DNA of 18,837 nt. Origin: an uncultured Chitinophagaceae bacterium (GTDB lineage Bacteria > Bacteroidota > Bacteroidia > Chitinophagales > Chitinophagaceae). The notes under the pieces were generated by a model that was given only the letters and a program-made list of their open reading frames with translations, was not told the origin of the DNA and ran no database searches. Positions 15,318 to 18,837 of this stretch are shown here, piece by piece (position 1 is the stretch's first letter; each line of letters begins with the position of its first letter). The position numbers and the translations under genes were made by a program. Location of the stretch: NCBI GenBank assembly GCA_934502905.1, contig CAKSVK010000062.1, positions 1-18,837 of the forward strand. The letters are read 5' to 3'.

Positions 15318-16595
15318 ATGAAAAAAATATTATTTGGCTTAGCCATCACTGTCTTTTTCAGTTTCAACACTAATTCCCAAACCTTCAGAGCCGGAGCCGC
15401 AGTAAGGGTCATCACGCCCGACCCTTTACTGCCGGTTTCTGGTGGAATAGGCACCCCCAGGCCCGTTACCATCAAGCAGGGGGAACTGTATGTCAGGGCC
15501 CTGGTGCTGGAAAAAGGAGCTACCCGCGTGGCCATTGTCAATATCGATAACTTAGGGTGGCCGGCGGCGTTAGGCAACAGGTCAAGGAAGCTTATCACGG
15601 GTATTCCTGCAGAAAATATTTTAATCGGAGCTACCCATACCCATAGCGGTCCGGATGCTTACGGTTTCCCTGATGAAAACGGCAAATCATATGCGGATCT
15701 GAAATACCTGGACTGGTGCGTGCAGCAGGTGGCGGATGCAGTGAATGAAGCGATCAAAAAGCTGCAACCTGCCTCATTAAAAACAGCAGTAGGGGAGGCA
15801 AAAGGGAAAATTGCCTACAACTATTATGCACCTGATCTGTATGATCCGCGCTGCGGCATTATTCAGCCGGTAGCTGTTTCCGGTAAAAATGCCGGCAAGC
15901 CGATTGCCACTTTGGTAAACTATGCCATTCACCCGGAAGTGATCGGATCCAGGCAGGGAATATTGAGCCCCGACCTGTGTGGTCCGCTTTACGAAAGAAT
16001 TGAAGAGAAGGGCGGGGGTATCGCCTTATTTATGAACGGCGCCCAGGGAGGAATGGTGACAGCCGACGCCAGGATAGACGATAAGATCGAAGCCAATCAC
16101 TGGGCAGAGTGCGGCCGGATCGGCAGGCTGCTGGCAGATGAAGCGTTGCGGATCGTATCTGATGCCCCGCTGCAGCCGGATCCTGATCTTTATTGTGCCG
16201 CCAAAACCATCCGTTTCCCGATTGCTTCCCCCGTGATGAAATATATCCTGGCAAACTCACCTTTAAAGCTGGCCGGCGATAATCCGGACAAGGAATATGC
16301 CTATACGCAGCTAAATTTGCTAAATATCGGACAAGTCCAGGTGGTGACGATTCCGGGGGAAGCCCTGCCGAATATCGGCTATTATGTGAAGAGAAATATG
16401 AAGACAAAGCAGCCGTTTTTATTTGGTCTGACCAACGACGCTTTCGGGTATATGCTTACCAGGGAAGATTTTAACAGCTTCAAAAAATATGAATATGTCA
16501 GCCGCACGAGCCTGGGGGAAATGACCGGGGATATTTATATCAATGAAGCGTTAAAGGTCATTGCGGAGAGCCCGGCGGCCCAGGGGTATGAGTGA
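15318..16595 (+). CDS. Neutral/alkaline ceramidase-like amidohydrolase, secreted
   Basis: A 425-residue exported protein of the neutral/alkaline non-lysosomal ceramidase-like family; true members cleave the amide bond of ceramide to sphingosine and fatty acid. The signal peptide is MKKILFGLAITVFFSFNTNSQ. Family features are the N-terminal AGAAVRVITPDPLLPVSGG, the zinc motif GATHTHSGPDAYG (His107/His109), NYAIHPEV (His205), PGE (Glu348) and the later Tyr378 in DAFGYM. These plausibly correspond to the His-His-Glu-Tyr zinc site of Pseudomonas ceramidase. The catalytic-serine segment of classical ceramidases is replaced by MNGAQGGMV (239-247), and the C-terminal Ig-like domain is missing (family enzymes are about 650-700 residues). 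Substrate may therefore not be ceramide. I use the ATG at 15318 rather than one nine codons upstream because the signal peptide starts there. Confidence 0.88.
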   Translation: MKKILFGLAITVFFSFNTNSQTFRAGAAVRVITPDPLLPVSGGIGTPRPVTIKQGELYVRALVLEKGATRVAIVNIDNLGWPAALGNRSRKLITGIPAENILIGATHTHSGPDAYGFPDENGKSYADLKYLDWCVQQVADAVNEAIKKLQPASLKTAVGEAKGKIAYNYYAPDLYDPRCGIIQPVAVSGKNAGKPIATLVNYAIHPEVIGSRQGILSPDLCGPLYERIEEKGGGIALFMNGAQGGMVTADARIDDKIEANHWAECGRIGRLLADEALRIVSDAPLQPDPDLYCAAKTIRFPIASPVMKYILANSPLKLAGDNPDKEYAYTQLNLLNIGQVQVVTIPGEALPNIGYYVKRNMKTKQPFLFGLTNDAFGYMLTREDFNSFKKYEYVSRTSLGEMTGDIYINEALKVIAESPAAQGYE

Positions 16596-16687
16596 GTGGT
16601 AAGTGAAGAGGGAGAGAGGAGAGGAACAAGACACAGGTTACAGGATTACAAGATCAAAATTGATATATAAAGTAAAAAAGGATATAG
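16596..16687 (+). repeat. Purine-rich stuttering spacer between the two hydrolase genes
   Basis: The 92-bp gap begins with a GA-rich stretch (about 16601-16627) followed by words CAAGACACAGGTTACAGG and ATTACAAGATC, of the same CAGGT/ACAAGAC type as the spacer at 4662-4826. It carries no gene and no obvious promoter. It may be a remnant of the same low-complexity repeat family. Confidence 0.45.
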
Positions 16688-18028
16688 ATGAACAAGACCA
16701 TTATTGCAATTATTGCTTTTCTGATTTTTTCATTGCAGGTAACATACAGCCAGGTGACACCGGAAACTGCGTTGAAAAGCTATTTGAACAACGGAGATGA
16801 TACATTTGCGTGGGAGCTCAAAGAAACTTATGATATAGACGGAGTAACAGCTTATAGCCTGTTGCTCACCTCACAAAACTGGCGCGATCATGTCTGGAAG
16901 CACCAGCTGACCATACTGGTGCCGAAGGAAAACAAGTACGATGGGGCATTGTTGTATATCACAGGCGGATCTATCAGGGACGGAGAGCCCCGCTGGGTAG
17001 GGCAGGATGATAAGTTCAACAAAAATGTAAGCGCCATAGCCCAAAAGAACAACGCCATTGTGGCGGTTATCCGGCAGGTACCCAACCAGCCGCTTTACGG
17101 CGGGAAAACAGAAGATGAGCTGATCTCTATGACCCTGCATAATTTTAAGCAGGATAACGACTATACATGGCCGCTCCTGTTCCCGATGGTGAAAAGCGCA
17201 GTAAAAGGTATGGATGCCATACAGCAGTTCAGCAGGCAGCAGTTGAACCACACTATAAACAGGTTTGTCATATCCGGCGCTTCCAAGCGGGGCTGGACCA
17301 CCTGGCTGACAGGCGCCAGCGATACAAGGGCGCAGGCGATAGCGCCGATGGTGATCGATATCCTGAATATGCCCGTGAGCCTGGATTACCAGATCAGGGC
17401 GCTCGGAGGATACAGTGTGCAAATTGAAGATTATGTAAAGCTGGGTATTCCGCAGGGAGCCAAAACCGAAAGTGGTATGGCGGTGAGCACCATGGTGGAT
17501 CCTTATTCCTACAGGGCAGCGCTGACCATGCCGAAGATGCTTTTTATGGGTACCAATGATGAATATTGGGTAGTGGATAATGTAAAGAACTACCTGAATG
17601 ATATTCCCGGCAAAAACCTTCTGCATTATGTACCCAATGCAGGGCATAATCTCGGTGACGGAAAGCAGGCTCTTGAAGCGTTGGGTGCTTTTTTCGGCAG
17701 TACGCTCACCGGCAGTCCGTACCCTGCATGCGAATGGAAAACAACCGTGACCAAAACGGCGGTGAAGGTGAAAATTAAAGCAACGAAGGATGAGCTGGTT
17801 GACGTGATCCTCTGGCATGCCGATTCGAAGGATACGGATTTCAGGGATGACAAATGGAGCAGTACACCCCTTCATATTTCCTCCAAAAAATCATTTACAG
17901 TACAGGAGAAGTTACCTTCCACCGGTTACCGGGCTTTTTATGTAGATCTCAAATATAAAGCAGTCAATGGCGGCACCTATACGGTTAGTACGCGGGTATT
18001 CATGACCGATACAAAGCAGGTGCTGTAA
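16688..18028 (+). CDS. PhoPQ-activated pathogenicity-related (PqaA-type) alpha/beta hydrolase, secreted
   Basis: A 446-residue exported protein of the PhoPQ_related family, which has an alpha/beta-hydrolase fold and mostly uncharacterised substrates. The signal peptide is MNKTIIAIIAFLIFSLQVTYSQ. The probable catalytic triad is visible: Ser199 in the elbow ISGASKRGWTTWLTG, Asp291 in FMGTNDEYWVVDN, and His320 in VPNAGHNLGDG. Family landmarks AIVAVIRQVPNQPL and APMVIDILNMP are also present. The C-terminal about 100 residues are beta-rich and could be an accessory domain. The name comes from a Salmonella gene induced by PhoP-PhoQ and says nothing about function here. It lies 92 bp after the ceramidase-like gene, so membership of the same operon is likely but not certain. 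An esterase or amidase acting with its neighbour is inference. Confidence 0.9.
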   Translation: MNKTIIAIIAFLIFSLQVTYSQVTPETALKSYLNNGDDTFAWELKETYDIDGVTAYSLLLTSQNWRDHVWKHQLTILVPKENKYDGALLYITGGSIRDGEPRWVGQDDKFNKNVSAIAQKNNAIVAVIRQVPNQPLYGGKTEDELISMTLHNFKQDNDYTWPLLFPMVKSAVKGMDAIQQFSRQQLNHTINRFVISGASKRGWTTWLTGASDTRAQAIAPMVIDILNMPVSLDYQIRALGGYSVQIEDYVKLGIPQGAKTESGMAVSTMVDPYSYRAALTMPKMLFMGTNDEYWVVDNVKNYLNDIPGKNLLHYVPNAGHNLGDGKQALEALGAFFGSTLTGSPYPACEWKTTVTKTAVKVKIKATKDELVDVILWHADSKDTDFRDDKWSSTPLHISSKKSFTVQEKLPSTGYRAFYVDLKYKAVNGGTYTVSTRVFMTDTKQVL

Positions 18029-18103
18029 GTTTTGATTGGTTGTTGAAAGCGGCAATCTTTTGCTTGCCATTTACTATTTTTTACTTGTCATTCCGTTTTT
18101 TCC
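18029..18103. other. Spacer between the hydrolase gene and the repeat array
   Basis: A short AT-rich stretch without a gene and without a clear intrinsic terminator. Its right part, with TTGCCATTTACT and a first TGTCATTCCG at 18086-18095, resembles the linkers between the downstream repeat units. The repeat family probably begins here as a degenerate linker. Confidence 0.4.
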
Positions 18104-18308
18104 TGTCATTCCGACGCAGGAGGAATCTGATCCTTCGATACGTGGAGACACGTATCGGGCAAGGGGGTGCCCGGTCGCGTGTCCGCACGCGACTTCCCCA
18201 ATAGCTTATTTACAGTTGAGGTATCTGACCGTAGCGGAAACAGATGCCTCATGCTTCGGCATGACAAGGTGGTGGTGAAGTAGGAGGCCTGTGCAATTGT
18301 TTAACGTT
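18104..18308 (+). repeat. Structured palindromic repeat, unit 1
   Basis: The core 18104-18266 begins TGTCATTCCGACGC and ends GCTTCGGCATGACA, an imperfect terminal inverted repeat (12 of 14 complementary). A conserved tail continues to AACGTT at 18308. Three hairpins lie inside: CGATACGTG/CACGTATCG with GAGA loop (18136-18157, 9-bp stem), GTCGCGTG/CACGCGAC with TCCG loop (18174-18193, 8-bp stem), and TCATGC/GCATGA closing a TTCG loop (18249-18264). No coding frame across it looks real. It resembles a miniature, non-autonomous palindromic repeat; no target-site duplication is seen. Confidence 0.85.
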
Positions 18309-18350
18309 AACACAATAGTCCATTCTTGTTTTGTCTGCCATTTCTTTCCC
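18309..18350 (+). repeat. Linker between repeat units 1 and 2
   Basis: A 42-bp AT-rich linker, containing ACACAATAGTCCATTCTTG, recurs after unit 2 (18557 onward). The true duplicated block is therefore about 247 bp: unit plus linker. This points to tandem duplication rather than independent insertions. Confidence 0.7.
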
Positions 18351-18556
18351 TGTCATTCCGACGCAGGAGGAATCTACTTCTTCGATACGTGGAGACACGT
18401 ATCGGGGCAAGGGGGTGCCCGGTTGCGTGTCCGCACGCGATTTCCCCAATGGCTTATTTACAGTTGAGGTATTTGGCCATAGCGGAAACAGATGCCTCAT
18501 GCTTCGGCATGACAAGGTAGTGGTGAAGTAGGAGACCTGTGCAATTATTTAACGTT
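18351..18556 (+). repeat. Structured palindromic repeat, unit 2
   Basis: Well over 90 percent identical to unit 1 by eye over its full length, including the 9-bp hairpin and the TTCG-loop hairpin unchanged. In the middle hairpin two C-to-T changes (left arm GTTGCGTG, right arm CACGCGAT) both turn Watson-Crick pairs into G-U pairs if transcribed on the + strand, so the fold survives. The core runs 18351-18514 and the tail ends AACGTT at 18556. Confidence 0.85.
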
Positions 18557-18639
18557 GACACAATAGTCCATTCTTGTTTTTGCCTGCCATTTCTTTTTTC
18601 TTTCCATTCCGTATTGTTCTCCATCATTCCATATTTTCC
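18557..18639 (+). repeat. Extended linker between repeat units 2 and 3
   Basis: It starts with the same ACACAATAGTCCATTCTTG words as the first linker but is 83 bp instead of 42. The extra part holds degenerate CATTCC words (TTCCATTCCGTA, CATCATTCCATA) that look like stuttered copies of the TGTCATTCC unit start. This suggests slippage-type growth at the boundary. Confidence 0.65.
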
Positions 18640-18837
18640 TGTCATTCCGACGCAGGAGGAATCTACTTCTTCGATACGTGGAGACACGTATCGGGGCAAG
18701 GGGGGGCGTGTCCGCACGCGACTTCCCCAATGGCTTATTTACAGTTGAGGTATCTGGCCATAGCGGAAACAGATGCCTCATGCTTCGGCATGACAAGGTG
18801 GTGGTGAAGTAGGAGGCCTGTGCAATTGTTTAACGTT
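18640..18837 (+). repeat. Structured palindromic repeat, unit 3 (reaches the window edge)
   Basis: Nearly identical to units 1 and 2, except for a short deletion in the GC-rich part before GGCGTGTCCGCACGCGAC, which shortens the left arm of the middle hairpin but keeps a GCGTG/CACGC stem. The core runs 18640-18795 and the tail stops at AACGTT, exactly at the last base of the window. Further linkers or units may follow outside. Confidence 0.85.

Noticed and set aside
16871..17875. 334-codon open frame on the minus strand
   Set aside because: It lies entirely inside the PqaA-type gene, whose catalytic motifs and signal peptide are clear. The minus-strand translation has no recognisable domain and is rich in His/Arg/Cys, as expected for an antisense shadow.
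18036..18807. Several 60-90 codon open frames on both strands across the repeat array
   Set aside because: They recur only because the DNA repeats recur. They start and stop inside hairpins and differ in frame between copies, so they are not genes.
18104..18837. CRISPR array
   Set aside because: The repeated units are about 160-205 bp, with similar rather than unique linkers, and no cas genes are present. The layout is tandem duplication, not repeat-spacer alternation.
1..18837. tRNA, rRNA, integrase, insertion sequence or phage genes
   Set aside because: No cloverleaf, rRNA segment, transposase or integrase motif was recognised on either strand by reading. The window shows no sign of a mobile island other than the repeat array.

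Overview
The window reads as chromosomal DNA of a Bacteroidota bacterium, most likely Chitinophagaceae or a close relative. The evidence is a SusC/SusD outer-membrane pair, an ECF sigma factor, a PafA-type phosphatase, lipoproteins with short signal peptides, a TTTG/TAnnTTTG promoter, few Shine-Dalgarno sequences, and degenerate stuttering spacers. This placement is inferred from content, not from a marker gene. All recognised genes are on the + strand.

Layout. (1) 2-2715: the C-terminal half of an RND efflux permease, cut by the window edge, followed after 5 bp by its lipoprotein-type membrane-fusion adaptor. (2) 2927-4661: a LytTR response regulator followed closely by a secreted YCF48/BNR-repeat protein. 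(3) 4864-5733: a class I glutamine amidotransferase-like gene, apparently transcribed from a promoter so close to the ATG that the mRNA would be leaderless or nearly so. (4) 5851-8370: a probable phosphate-scavenging operon, with a PafA-type alkaline phosphatase and a secreted glycerophosphodiester phosphodiesterase behind a cluster of repeated operator-like motifs. (5) 8688-18028: a nutrient-uptake locus with an ECF sigma factor, a lipocalin-like lipoprotein, a SusC TonB-dependent porin, a SusD lipoprotein, a neutral-ceramidase-like hydrolase and a PhoPQ-activated-pathogenicity-related (PqaA-type) alpha/beta hydrolase. (6) 18104-18837: three near-identical copies of a structured palindromic repeat, the last running to the window edge.

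How the genes work together. In region 5, SusC/SusD would bind and import a substrate that the two exported hydrolases help to release. No glycoside hydrolase, polysaccharide lyase or peptidase is visible, so an amide or ester (lipid-like) substrate is more plausible than a polysaccharide; this is inference. The ECF sigma gene has no FecR-type anti-sigma neighbour, and the SusC lacks the N-terminal STN signalling domain, so the usual surface-signalling circuit is missing. Instead a 30-nt element lies upstream of both the sigma gene and the lipoprotein-SusC-SusD genes, which suggests a shared, possibly autoregulatory, control site. In region 4, the phosphodiesterase and phosphatase would act in series to release phosphate from glycerophosphodiesters.

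The best candidates for undescribed biology are the duplicated 30-nt element with the FecR-less sigma/SusCD locus, the triple hairpin-rich repeat array, the operator cluster ahead of the phosphatase operon, and the head-to-head stuttering spacer.
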